NCBI GenBank assembly: GCA_024695815.1 | Contig: JAILHK010000005.1 | Coordinates: forward strand, 62,001 to 126,000 | Reading direction: 5' to 3' | Length of the DNA: 64,000 nt | From: Prevotella sp. | Lineage (GTDB): Bacteria; Bacteroidota; Bacteroidia; Bacteroidales; Bacteroidaceae | Notes under the pieces: model-generated | Seen by the model: only the letters and a program-made list of their open reading frames with translations | Database searches by the model: none | Told to the model about the DNA's origin: nothing | Program-made: the position numbers and the translations under genes | Part shown: piece after piece, positions 19,504 to 27,283 of the stretch | How positions within the stretch are numbered: position 1 is the first letter of the stretch | How the letters are laid out: every line of letters begins with the position of its first letter

Positions 19504-19535
19504 CAAAGTTAATAACTTTCGTTGACTCTTGCAAA
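19504..19535 (-). promoter_or_regulatory. Promoter of phoH
   Basis: On the minus strand TTTG (19532-19535) is 20 bp upstream of TAACTTTG (19504-19511). Confidence 0.65.
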
Positions 19536-19658
19536 CATAAAGCTAAAATATTCTTGTTCAAACGCATTGGTATAGGTGCCGTTTTGGGTGGTCAAAGTGT
19601 AGCTACTATTGCGTAATACTGGCGCTTTTAAAATTCAAAAGAAAAGCTCTTGATTTGA

Positions 19659-19856
19659 ATGCAGACCCTAGAAAGTCTGTTTCTAGACCCTAGAATGATC
19701 TGTTCTAGGGTCTGCATCAACCAGTTCTAGGGTCTAGAAATGACTCTTCTAGACTCTAGATTGAGATCAAAAGTGCCACTATTGCAACTCAAAAGTGGCA
19801 CTATTGCACTTTAAAAGGGTAACTATTGCGTGCTTAAAGTGCCACTTTTATAGAGC
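19659..19856. repeat. 22-bp-period degenerate tandem array (nine units)
   Basis: Nine consecutive 22-bp units start at 19659, 19681, 19703, 19725, 19747, 19769, 19791, 19813 and 19835. The first five are built on TTCTAGACCCTAGAA or its reverse complement; the last four on AAAAGTGCCACTATTGCA. Within them GCCACTATTGC-type cores recur at 19775, 19797, 19819 and 19841, exactly 22 bp apart. An out-of-phase copy (GCTACTATTGC) occurs at 19602-19612. The period is not a multiple of three, so this is not coding. Confidence 0.8.
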
Positions 19857-19957
19857 CAGATTTATTATTTGCCTTTTGACATTGATCGATCATGAAATTC
19901 TTTATGGTATGCCGAGATAATTCTTCTTGGTTTTTCTTTTGTTTCATTGTTTTTTAT

Positions 19958-19965
19958 TAACTTTG
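19958..19965 (+). promoter_or_regulatory. -7 box upstream of the DUF5715 gene
   Basis: TAACTTTG fits TAnnTTTG and ends 20 bp before the ATG. A TTTG at 19938-19941 is only 16 bp away, closer than the usual 19-20, so the -33 box is uncertain. Confidence 0.45.
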
Positions 19966-19985
19966 CGCTCAAATTCTACAAGGTA

Positions 19986-20825
19986 ATGAATAGCAGAAGA
20001 AAAACTCATAGGAATAGCAAAAGATATATACAGTGGTTTGGTGTGACAGTCATTGTTTTGGCGTTGTTTCGATGCGCTTTTTTAGGTGATTCGACCACCC
20101 AAACTAATGCTGAAGAACAAGTATGTCTGGCTGATGATGACTCAATAGCAAATCAGGAAATTGTCGATGTGCAGGAAAGTCAGGATGCTCAAGAGCAGTT
20201 AAACGCTCAGTCGCCTAGCATATCTTCGGCTCCGTCTGCTATAGACTGGTCGAAGCCTCATCGCATAAAAGGTGTTGCTAACTTCGATAAAGCCTTTCCC
20301 GATAGTAATCATGTGCAGCTGATATCCGCCCATCGCTGGGGCGTTTCGCCAGTGAAAGATCGTGAGGATGCAGAAAGACGCAAGTGCGAGTTGGTCTATA
20401 TAGGTTCTTCACCTTATTATATTATTAAGCCACTCACATCCAGTATTCCTTATCTTGTACCCCATGCTGCACTTCTCCTGGAGGATATAGGACGCAGTTT
20501 TATGGATAGTCTTCAGGCCAAAGGACTGCCTTTGCATTATGCCGTAGTGACCAGTGTGCTGCGTTCTGAATACGATGTCAAGCGCTTGCGCCGCCACAAT
20601 GGTAATGCCACCGAACAGTCGTGTCACCTTTATGGCACCACCTTTGATATTAATTACAACCTTTTTGCTAAGGTTGGCGACCCAGAAGTGTGTCCGAAGC
20701 CAGACTATGGAGAGGCTCGCTACAAGCAGGTGCTCAGTGAGGTTCTTAATGATTTGCGTCAGCAAGGACGTTGCTATGTGAAATACGAACGTAAGCAACC
20801 GTGTTTTCATATTACGGTCAGATAG
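19986..20825 (+). CDS. DUF5715 family, M15-like secreted peptidase
   Basis: A 279-residue protein with a basic N-terminus and one hydrophobic segment (about 18-35: VTVIVLALFRCAFL) followed by a Gln/Asp/Ala-rich linker. The C-terminal domain carries SCHLYGTTFDINY (His214, Asp221) and a terminal CFHITVR. The pattern SxHxxGxxxD plus a late His matches the zinc site of M15 D,D-/L,D-carboxypeptidases, so a peptidoglycan hydrolase role in the periplasm is plausible. I start at the ATG (19986) rather than an upstream TTG, which lies in the promoter. Confidence 0.75.
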   Translation: MNSRRKTHRNSKRYIQWFGVTVIVLALFRCAFLGDSTTQTNAEEQVCLADDDSIANQEIVDVQESQDAQEQLNAQSPSISSAPSAIDWSKPHRIKGVANFDKAFPDSNHVQLISAHRWGVSPVKDREDAERRKCELVYIGSSPYYIIKPLTSSIPYLVPHAALLLEDIGRSFMDSLQAKGLPLHYAVVTSVLRSEYDVKRLRRHNGNATEQSCHLYGTTFDINYNLFAKVGDPEVCPKPDYGEARYKQVLSEVLNDLRQQGRCYVKYERKQPCFHITVR

Positions 20826-20868
20826 CCTTAAAATTGCTTAAAACTTTCTTGTATTCAAGAAAAAGTTG

Positions 20869-20876
20869 TACCTTTG
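20869..20876 (+). promoter_or_regulatory. -7 box of the gyrA promoter
   Basis: TACCTTTG fits the Bacteroidota -7 consensus. The nearest TTG (20849-20851) is 17 bp upstream, slightly short. Confidence 0.5.
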
Positions 20877-20891
20877 TTCGCTGAAAGTAAG

Positions 20892-20945
20892 TAGGCAAAA
20901 CGCGTCAGCGGGCCTTAAAATGCCCTTCTCGTTGATTTTAGCCTA
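20892..20945 (+). promoter_or_regulatory. Structured leader of gyrA
   Basis: Within the roughly 90-nt leader, TAGGC-AAAA (20892-20900) can pair with TTTT-A-GCCTA (20936-20945), enclosing a GGGC/GCCC hairpin (20910-20925). I do not recognise a named motif. Confidence 0.3.
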
Positions 20946-20973
20946 AAAATAAATAAGTAAAATTTGATAAAAA

Positions 20974-23538
20974 GTGGATCAGACTTTTGACAACGACAGA
21001 ATTTTAAAGATTAACATCGAGGAAGAGATGAAGTCGTCTTATATCGACTACTCCATGTCGGTTATTGTGGCTCGTGCCCTTCCTGATGTTCGTGATGGAT
21101 TCAAGCCAGTTCACCGCCGTATCCTCTACGGTATGTTGGGAATTGGAAATACCAGTGATAAACCACATAAGAAATGTGCACGTGTCGTAGGTGAGGTGCT
21201 TGGTAAGTATCACCCCCACGGCGACTCGTCTGTATATGGAGCCTTGGTACGTATGGGACAGGAATGGAACATGCGTTATACACTTGTTGACGGCCAAGGT
21301 AACTTCGGTTCTGTTGACGGTGACTCGCCTGCAGCCATGCGTTACACAGAGTGCCGCCTTTCAAAGATGGGTGAGCATATCATGGACGATCTGGAGAAGG
21401 ATACCGTGGATATGGACCCCAACTTCGATAACACCCTCGATGAGCCTAGCGTAATGCCTACCAAGGTGCCCAACCTTTTGGTCAACGGTGGTAATGGTAT
21501 CGCCGTTGGTATGGCTACCAATATGCCTACTCATAATCTAGGTGAGGTCATCGATGGTTGCTGTGCTTATATCGACAATCCCGATATCGACACTGAGGGA
21601 CTGATGCAGTATATCCCAGGTCCCGACTTCCCTACAGGTGCATATATCTATGGTCTGCAGGGCGTAAAGGATGCCTATGAGACCGGACGTGGTCGTATCG
21701 TGATGCGTGCCAAGGCTGAGATTGAAAGCGGCGAAATGCACGACAAGATCGTTGTGACCGAGATTCCTTATGGTGTAAACAAGGCTGATCTCGTGGCATA
21801 TATTGCCGATCTGGCCAACCAGCATAAGATTGAGGGTATCTCGAACGTCAACGATGAGTCTGGTCGTCAGGGTATGCGTATCGTGGTTGATTGCAAGCGC
21901 GATGCTAATGCCAATGTTATACTGAATAAGTTGTTCAAGATGACAGCCCTGCAGAGTTCTTTCTCTGTGAACAACATTGCTCTGGTGCCCATTCCTGGTA
22001 CTCATGGCAAGATGCGTCCAAAGTTGTTGTCGCTGAAAGAGTGCGTGCGCTACTTCATTGAGCATCGTCATGAGGTGACCATTCGTCGTACGAAGTTCGA
22101 CTTGAAGAAAGCTCAGGAGCGTGCTCATATCCTCGAAGGCTTGATCATTGCCGTTAACAATATCGACGAGGTTGTACATATCATCCGTCAGTCAGCTACT
22201 CCTTCAGATGCTCAGCGCAACTTGGAGAAGCGCTTCAATCTGGACGAGCTGCAGTCAAAGGCTATCGTAGATATGCGCTTGAGCCAGCTCACCGGCTTGC
22301 GTGTTGATCAGTTGCATCAGGAGTATGACGAGCTGATGAAGCTGATTGCCGACTTGGAGGAAATCCTGAACAACCCTGAGCGTTGTAAGGAGGTGATGAA
22401 GAACGACCTGCTGGAGGTGAAGGAAAAGTATGGCGATGAGCGTAAGACCGAGATCATTCCTTTTGATCATGAGTTCAACGCAGAGGACTTCTATCCCAAT
22501 GATCCCGTTGTTATTACCATCAGTCATATGGGTTATATTAAGCGCACTCCATTGAGCGAGTTCCATGAGCAGAGTCGTGGTGGAGTAGGTGCTAAGGCAG
22601 CCCGTCATCGTGACAATGACTTCACCGAGTATATCTATCCTGCCACCATGCACAACACATTGCTGTTCTTCACTCAGAAGGGTCGTTGCTACTGGCAGAA
22701 GTGCTATGAGATTCCCGAGGGTGACAAGAACTCGAAGGGCCGTGCTATCCAGAATATGCTAAACATTGAGCCCGACGATGCTATCAATGCCGTACTGCGC
22801 ATCAGCAAGTTCGACGATGAGGAATTCCTGAACAGTCACTACGTGATGTTTGCTACCAAGCAGGGTATCGTCAAGAAGACCTGTCTGAACCAGTATAAGA
22901 ATGTACGTTCTGCCGGTGTGATTGCTATCAACATCAACGAAGGCGACCAGGTTGTCAGCGTGCGTCTGACCAATGGTAGCAACGAGATTATCCTGGCCAA
23001 CCGCAACGGACGTGCTGTTCGTTTCAACGAGAACACTGTTCGTACGATGGGACGTGTGTCAACAGGTGTTATCGGTATGCGTCTTGATGATGGCGATGAT
23101 GAGGTAGTAGGCATGGTATGTGTCAACGATCCCCAGACAGAGACCATTATGGTTGTTTCGGAGAATGGTTACGGTAAGCGTTCGGACATCGAGGATTATC
23201 GCATCACTAACCGTGGCACCAAGGGTGTTAAGACTCTTGCCATCACCGAGAAGACTGGTCGTTTGGTAGCCATCAAGGTGGTGACCGACGAGAATGACCT
23301 GATGATCATTAATAAGAGTGGTATCCTGATTCGTCTGAACGTCAGTGAGGTTCGTGTCATGGGTCGTGCCACACAGGGCGTTCGCCTGATCAATCTTACG
23401 AAGAAGAACGACACCATCGCCAGCGTCTGCAAAGTGCAGAAGTCAGAAGAAGAGGACCTGCTAGAAGAAGACGTAGAAGATGTAGATGCTGAAGAAGTTA
23501 CGGAGTCGCAGGAGACACCAAACAACGAAAATGAATAA
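20974..23538 (+). CDS. gyrA: DNA gyrase subunit A
   Basis: GyrA is the DNA-cleaving subunit of gyrase. The 854-residue product starts at a GTG and includes MKSSYIDYSMSVIVARALPDVRDG, catalytic Tyr124 in AAMRYTECRLSK, and a GyrA-box-like QSRGGVG in the C-terminal DNA-wrapping domain, favouring GyrA over ParC. In the quinolone-resistance region it reads HPHGDSSVYGALV: the Ser83 equivalent is Ser85 (wild-type like), and the Asp87 equivalent is Gly89, which is normal for Bacteroidales as I recall. The tail is acidic. A TPR gene follows 21 bp later. Confidence 0.96.
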   Translation: MDQTFDNDRILKINIEEEMKSSYIDYSMSVIVARALPDVRDGFKPVHRRILYGMLGIGNTSDKPHKKCARVVGEVLGKYHPHGDSSVYGALVRMGQEWNMRYTLVDGQGNFGSVDGDSPAAMRYTECRLSKMGEHIMDDLEKDTVDMDPNFDNTLDEPSVMPTKVPNLLVNGGNGIAVGMATNMPTHNLGEVIDGCCAYIDNPDIDTEGLMQYIPGPDFPTGAYIYGLQGVKDAYETGRGRIVMRAKAEIESGEMHDKIVVTEIPYGVNKADLVAYIADLANQHKIEGISNVNDESGRQGMRIVVDCKRDANANVILNKLFKMTALQSSFSVNNIALVPIPGTHGKMRPKLLSLKECVRYFIEHRHEVTIRRTKFDLKKAQERAHILEGLIIAVNNIDEVVHIIRQSATPSDAQRNLEKRFNLDELQSKAIVDMRLSQLTGLRVDQLHQEYDELMKLIADLEEILNNPERCKEVMKNDLLEVKEKYGDERKTEIIPFDHEFNAEDFYPNDPVVITISHMGYIKRTPLSEFHEQSRGGVGAKAARHRDNDFTEYIYPATMHNTLLFFTQKGRCYWQKCYEIPEGDKNSKGRAIQNMLNIEPDDAINAVLRISKFDDEEFLNSHYVMFATKQGIVKKTCLNQYKNVRSAGVIAININEGDQVVSVRLTNGSNEIILANRNGRAVRFNENTVRTMGRVSTGVIGMRLDDGDDEVVGMVCVNDPQTETIMVVSENGYGKRSDIEDYRITNRGTKGVKTLAITEKTGRLVAIKVVTDENDLMIINKSGILIRLNVSEVRVMGRATQGVRLINLTKKNDTIASVCKVQKSEEEDLLEEDVEDVDAEEVTESQETPNNENE

Positions 23539-23559
23539 ACCGTTTAACTAATAATTATT

Positions 23560-24804
23560 ATGATGATGAAAAAGTTAATGACGATGGCCCTGATGGCAGC
23601 AGCTGCCACCACAGCCTTTGCTCAGGATGCCGTAGTAAAAGAGGCTAAGAAGCTCCTCTCAAGTAAGGACTTTGATGCCGCCATAGCTAAGTTGGCACCA
23701 GCTCTCACATCCGACGAAACCCTTGATAAAGAGGCAGCTTGGAAGTTGCAGTCGGATATCTGCTATGATAAGTATATGGCTATTCAAACCATTGATGCTC
23801 AGAACCAGCTGACCAAACAGAATACCCCCTATGATACTCTCGGTATGTATAAGGCTGCTGTTGGTGCATGGGAGGCTGCCCTGAAGTGCGACGAGCAGGA
23901 TCAGCTGCCCGATGCTAAGGGTAAGGTTAAGCTCAAGTATCGTAGCGCTGCGCAGGGACGTTTCAAGAACCACGGCATCGCCTTGGTACAGGCTGGTCAG
24001 TTCTTCTATAACCAGAAAGACCTGAACGAGGCTCTGAAGGATTGGGAACTCTATCTGAACATGCGCAATACTGATATCTTCAATGGCGTGAAGGACTTCC
24101 CACAGGATCCTTTCTTCTACGACATCGCCTACTATGCAGCATTCCTTTCTTATCAGCAGAAAGACTATGTCAAGGCTGAGCGCTATGCTCGCCTGACAGC
24201 GATGGACCCTGCCAAGGCTGACGAGGCTAAGGAGATTCTGCTCTTCTCACAGAAAGAGAACTGTAAGACCGCTGCCGACACGCTGGCATTCATCAACCAC
24301 CTGAAAGAGCTGCACAAGGCTGAACCCGCCGAGCAGCGCTACTTCAACCTGCTGGTTGAGTTCTATGCAAAGGCTGGCAACGACGAGATGCGCGCTTTCG
24401 CTGAAGAGGAGATTGCTGCCGATGCTAACAACAAGACGGCTTGGTTCCTGAAGGGTTATGCCGACATGCAAGACGAGAAGTGGGATGCCGCTATCGAGGA
24501 CTATAAAAAGACCATCGAGATCGATCCCAACTATATCGAGGGCAACTTCAACCTGGGTGTTTGCTACAACTCAAAGGCACGTGCTTTGCAGGATGAGCTG
24601 GCCGATAAGCGTACAGGTACTATCACTGTGGCCAACTTCGAGAAGGTGAAAGAGGTGCTCGCTGTTTCTAAGGGCTATCTAGAGAAGGCACGTGAACTCG
24701 ATCCTCTTCGCGAGAAGTGCAATTGGGCTTATCCCCTTTGGCAGGTTTACTATGCCTTGAAGATGGATAAGGAGGCTGCCGAGATGGAAGCTCTGAACAA
24801 GTAA
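23560..24804 (+). CDS. Secreted tetratricopeptide-repeat protein (first of a pair)
   Basis: A 414-residue protein with a signal peptide (MMMKKLMTMALMAAAATTAFA, cleavage near AFA-QD). The rest is helical with TPR-like repeats; the clearest is KWDAAIEDYKKTIEIDPNYIEGNFNLG at about 305-332. It is probably periplasmic or bound to the outer membrane. The function is unknown; TPR proteins are scaffolds. It is 20 bp upstream of a second, similar TPR protein, and both share the same architecture, suggesting an old duplication. Confidence 0.85.
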   Translation: MMMKKLMTMALMAAAATTAFAQDAVVKEAKKLLSSKDFDAAIAKLAPALTSDETLDKEAAWKLQSDICYDKYMAIQTIDAQNQLTKQNTPYDTLGMYKAAVGAWEAALKCDEQDQLPDAKGKVKLKYRSAAQGRFKNHGIALVQAGQFFYNQKDLNEALKDWELYLNMRNTDIFNGVKDFPQDPFFYDIAYYAAFLSYQQKDYVKAERYARLTAMDPAKADEAKEILLFSQKENCKTAADTLAFINHLKELHKAEPAEQRYFNLLVEFYAKAGNDEMRAFAEEEIAADANNKTAWFLKGYADMQDEKWDAAIEDYKKTIEIDPNYIEGNFNLGVCYNSKARALQDELADKRTGTITVANFEKVKEVLAVSKGYLEKARELDPLREKCNWAYPLWQVYYALKMDKEAAEMEALNK

Positions 24805-24824
24805 AAGATTAAGAAACACACTCA

Positions 24825-26012
24825 ATGACGAAGCAAATCATTTCGACGTTGCTTCTCTTACTATCAATAACACCGTGCCTGATGGCTCAGAAGAAAGAGC
24901 TCAGTCAGGCACGGTCGTATATCAAGAGCGGCAACTTTGACGGAGCAGATCAGTTGATGATGAATCTGCTCAAGGATACGGCAAATAGAACCAACGAGAA
25001 GGTCTATCTGACGTTGTACGACGCAGTGCGCGGAAAATATAATCAGGGTAACGAAAAATTTTATCTGAAGCAGTCTTTGGATACGGCAGCCTTCTTCGGT
25101 AATGTAAACCGCATGTTTACGCTTCTCGAGACACTCGACAGTGTTGATGCACAACCAGACAAGAAGGGACGTGTGGCACCTTCGTATCGCAAGCGCCATG
25201 CTTCGCAGATGGATGCACAACGCTCCAACCTCTTCAACGGTGGCGTGTTTCATGTGCGAAAAGGCAATTGGAAAGATGCCTATAAATTCTTCCAGACCTA
25301 CATCGAATGTAGAAACCAGCCTCTTTTCACCGGCTACGACTATAATGCCCGCGACAAGAGAATGCCAGAGGCTGCCTACTGGGCTACGTTTAGTGCCTAC
25401 AAGCAGCACGACCCTGAATTGACTCTACGCTATCAGAATATGGCCATGCTCGACTCTTCACGTGCGGCATTCACGCTGCAGTATGTGGCCGAGGCTTATC
25501 TGTGGCAAAACGAACGCAATCTGTATCTTGCCACCTTGCAGGAGGGGTTCCGATGTTTTCCTCAGTTTGCTTATTTCTTTCCTCGTCTGATAGATGAATA
25601 TACCCGTCTGGGACAGCATGAAAAGGCACTGGCTGCTGCAGATAGCGCTATTGCTGTGAACGACAGTAGTCAGCTGTATCTCTTTGCTAAGTCGTCTGCA
25701 TTGCTGCGTCTTGAGCGTAACGAGGCATGTATTGAGGTGAGCCAGCGTCTGTTGCAGCTTAACGACAGCCTGCCAGAGGCCTATTTCAATGCGGGCACAG
25801 CTCATATGAACATAGCCATGTTGGCAAGCGAGGACAATGACAAGAAGACTGCTCGACAGCACTATCAGAGTGCACGCACCTATATGGAGGCTTATCGTAA
25901 GATGAGCCCTGACGAGAAGAACAAGTGGGCACCTGCCCTTTATCGTATTTATCTCAATTTGAATATGGGACGTCAGTTTGACGAGATTGACGAGCTGTTG
26001 AAAAATAATTAA
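24825..26012 (+). CDS. Secreted tetratricopeptide-repeat protein (second of a pair)
   Basis: A 395-residue protein with signal peptide MTKQIISTLLLLLSITPCLMA-QKK and helical TPR-like repeats. It matches the previous protein in layout: LSQARSYIKSGNFDGADQLM near the N-terminus, a GGVFHVRKGNWKDAYKFFQTYIE block like the neighbour's NEALKDWELYLNM region, and a MSPDEKNKWAPALYRIYLNLNM ending. It is co-directional with gyrA and 12 bp before the epimerase homologue. No enzymatic motif is seen. Confidence 0.82.
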   Translation: MTKQIISTLLLLLSITPCLMAQKKELSQARSYIKSGNFDGADQLMMNLLKDTANRTNEKVYLTLYDAVRGKYNQGNEKFYLKQSLDTAAFFGNVNRMFTLLETLDSVDAQPDKKGRVAPSYRKRHASQMDAQRSNLFNGGVFHVRKGNWKDAYKFFQTYIECRNQPLFTGYDYNARDKRMPEAAYWATFSAYKQHDPELTLRYQNMAMLDSSRAAFTLQYVAEAYLWQNERNLYLATLQEGFRCFPQFAYFFPRLIDEYTRLGQHEKALAAADSAIAVNDSSQLYLFAKSSALLRLERNEACIEVSQRLLQLNDSLPEAYFNAGTAHMNIAMLASEDNDKKTARQHYQSARTYMEAYRKMSPDEKNKWAPALYRIYLNLNMGRQFDEIDELLKNN

Positions 26013-26024
26013 CCTTAAGTAGTT

Positions 26025-27083
26025 ATGAAGAAACAAATCTGCATCGTTGCTGGTGCACGTCCGAATTTTGTAAAGGTGGCACCGCTCATCCGTGCCATAG
26101 AGAAGAGTGGGGCAGCTCACTACCAGCTGATATACACTGGTCGTGAGGATGATTCCACACTTGAACCTACGCTGTTTGAGGATCTGCAGATGCCACGTCC
26201 TTCGATCTATCTGAATGTGGATAGCGTCAAACTGAACGAAATCACAAGTCGTGTGATGGCCGAGTTTGATCAGTATTTGGATCAGCATCATCCTGATGTG
26301 GTTATCGTGGTCGATGACCTGGCTTCGACGATGGCCGCTGCCATTGTCACCAAAAAGCGTGGCCTGCGACTGGCTCACTTGGTGGCAGGCACTCGCTCGT
26401 TCGACATCAACATGCCAAAGGAAATCAATCGTCTGGTCATCGATGCGCTGAGCGACTATCTTTTCACTGCTGGCGTGAAGAGTAACAGCGTGGCAACTCG
26501 TGAACAGGGTGATACTGGACAGACCTACATGGTTGGTAATATACTGATGGACTCGCTCCGCTATAACCACGACCGTCTGCGCCGTCCGGCTCTGGATGTT
26601 AAAGAGGGAGCTTACCTGGTGTTTACCTTGAATCGTAAGGCGTTGATGGCAGATAAGGATAATCTGAAGATAATGCTCGACGCACTTGTGCAGTCGGCTG
26701 GCGATATGCCTATCATAGCCCCTTTGCGCGGTCAGGCTGCCAAGGTTGTGGCATCGGTGTCTAGTCGTATTCAAATCGTCGATTCGCTCCGCTATCTGGA
26801 GTTTGGTTGGCTCACGGCGCATGCCCGTGGTATTATCACTGACAGTGGTAATGTATCGGAAGAGGCTACCTTCAACGGCATACCATGTATCACGTTGAAT
26901 AGTTATACTGAGCACCAGGAAACTGTGAGCGTAGGCTCTAACGTGTTGGTGGGCGAGGACGCTGCCAGATTACAGCAGGAGGTCTGCAAAATGGTGGCTG
27001 GCAATTGGAAGAAATGTGCATTGCCCGAGCGTTGGGATGGACGTACGGCCGAGCGCATCGTCAGAATCTTGACTGAAGCATAG
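26025..27083 (+). CDS. Divergent UDP-GlcNAc 2-epimerase homologue
   Basis: A 352-residue GT-B protein of the non-hydrolysing UDP-GlcNAc 2-epimerase (WecB/MnaA) family: VAGARPNFVKVAPLIRAI at the N-terminus and ARGIITDSGNVSEEATFNGIPCI in the C-terminal half. Compared from memory with E. coli WecB, Asp95 (here VVDD, 97-98) and Glu131 (here Glu133) are kept. The HVEAGLR Glu is Val120 (HLVAGTRS), and the HRRE catalytic His is replaced (TLNRKAL, Asn203). It may have altered chemistry or only bind nucleotide sugars. A terminator follows. Confidence 0.8.
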   Translation: MKKQICIVAGARPNFVKVAPLIRAIEKSGAAHYQLIYTGREDDSTLEPTLFEDLQMPRPSIYLNVDSVKLNEITSRVMAEFDQYLDQHHPDVVIVVDDLASTMAAAIVTKKRGLRLAHLVAGTRSFDINMPKEINRLVIDALSDYLFTAGVKSNSVATREQGDTGQTYMVGNILMDSLRYNHDRLRRPALDVKEGAYLVFTLNRKALMADKDNLKIMLDALVQSAGDMPIIAPLRGQAAKVVASVSSRIQIVDSLRYLEFGWLTAHARGIITDSGNVSEEATFNGIPCITLNSYTEHQETVSVGSNVLVGEDAARLQQEVCKMVAGNWKKCALPERWDGRTAERIVRILTEA

Positions 27084-27109
27084 CGCGACTGATATACCAT
27101 ACAGAGAGT

Positions 27110-27154
27110 TCCCCCAGACATTCTGAAAATGATAGTCTGGGGGATTCCTTTTTC
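27110..27154 (+). terminator. Terminator after the epimerase homologue
   Basis: Perfect 10-bp stem TCCCCCAGAC / GTCTGGGGGA (27110-27119, 27135-27144) followed by TTCCTTTTT. Confidence 0.75.
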
Positions 27155-27253
27155 CCCCTGTTTTTGTTTGACACAACACTTTTCCAACTACCCATTTTTA
27201 GGTATCGAAGGATGAAACTCGAATTTATGTAAACGTCTTTGGGAAAATAATTG

Positions 27254-27261
27254 TACCTTTG
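27254..27261 (+). promoter_or_regulatory. -7 box of the feoAB promoter
   Basis: TACCTTTG ends 22 bp before the ATG. No TTTG occurs 19-20 bp upstream, so an activator or weak -33 is possible. Confidence 0.45.
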
Positions 27262-27283
27262 CAAATTGAAAGAAAATAGAACA

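Larger units (their letters stand above)
19478..19985. other. 508-bp divergent intergenic region
   Basis: Contains the phoH promoter (19504-19535, minus), the 22-bp-period repeat array (19659-19856), and a -7 box for the DUF5715 gene (19958-19965, plus). No credible coding frame or structural RNA is seen. Confidence 0.8.

Noticed and set aside
19659..19856. CRISPR array or coding repeat
   Set aside because: The units are contiguous with no spacers, degenerate, and 22 bp long, which is not a multiple of three; no cas genes are nearby.
25458..26915. 485-residue open frame on the minus strand
   Set aside because: It is antisense to the second TPR gene and the epimerase homologue, has a low-complexity composition rich in His, Thr and Ile, and no ribosome site or family pattern.
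26025..27083. Functional wecB
   Set aside because: Two of the usual catalytic positions are substituted, so a standard wecB symbol would overstate the evidence.
27251..27283. Upstream TTG start for feoB
   Set aside because: This stretch contains the TACCTTTG promoter element, and the FeoA domain starts at the ATG at 27284.
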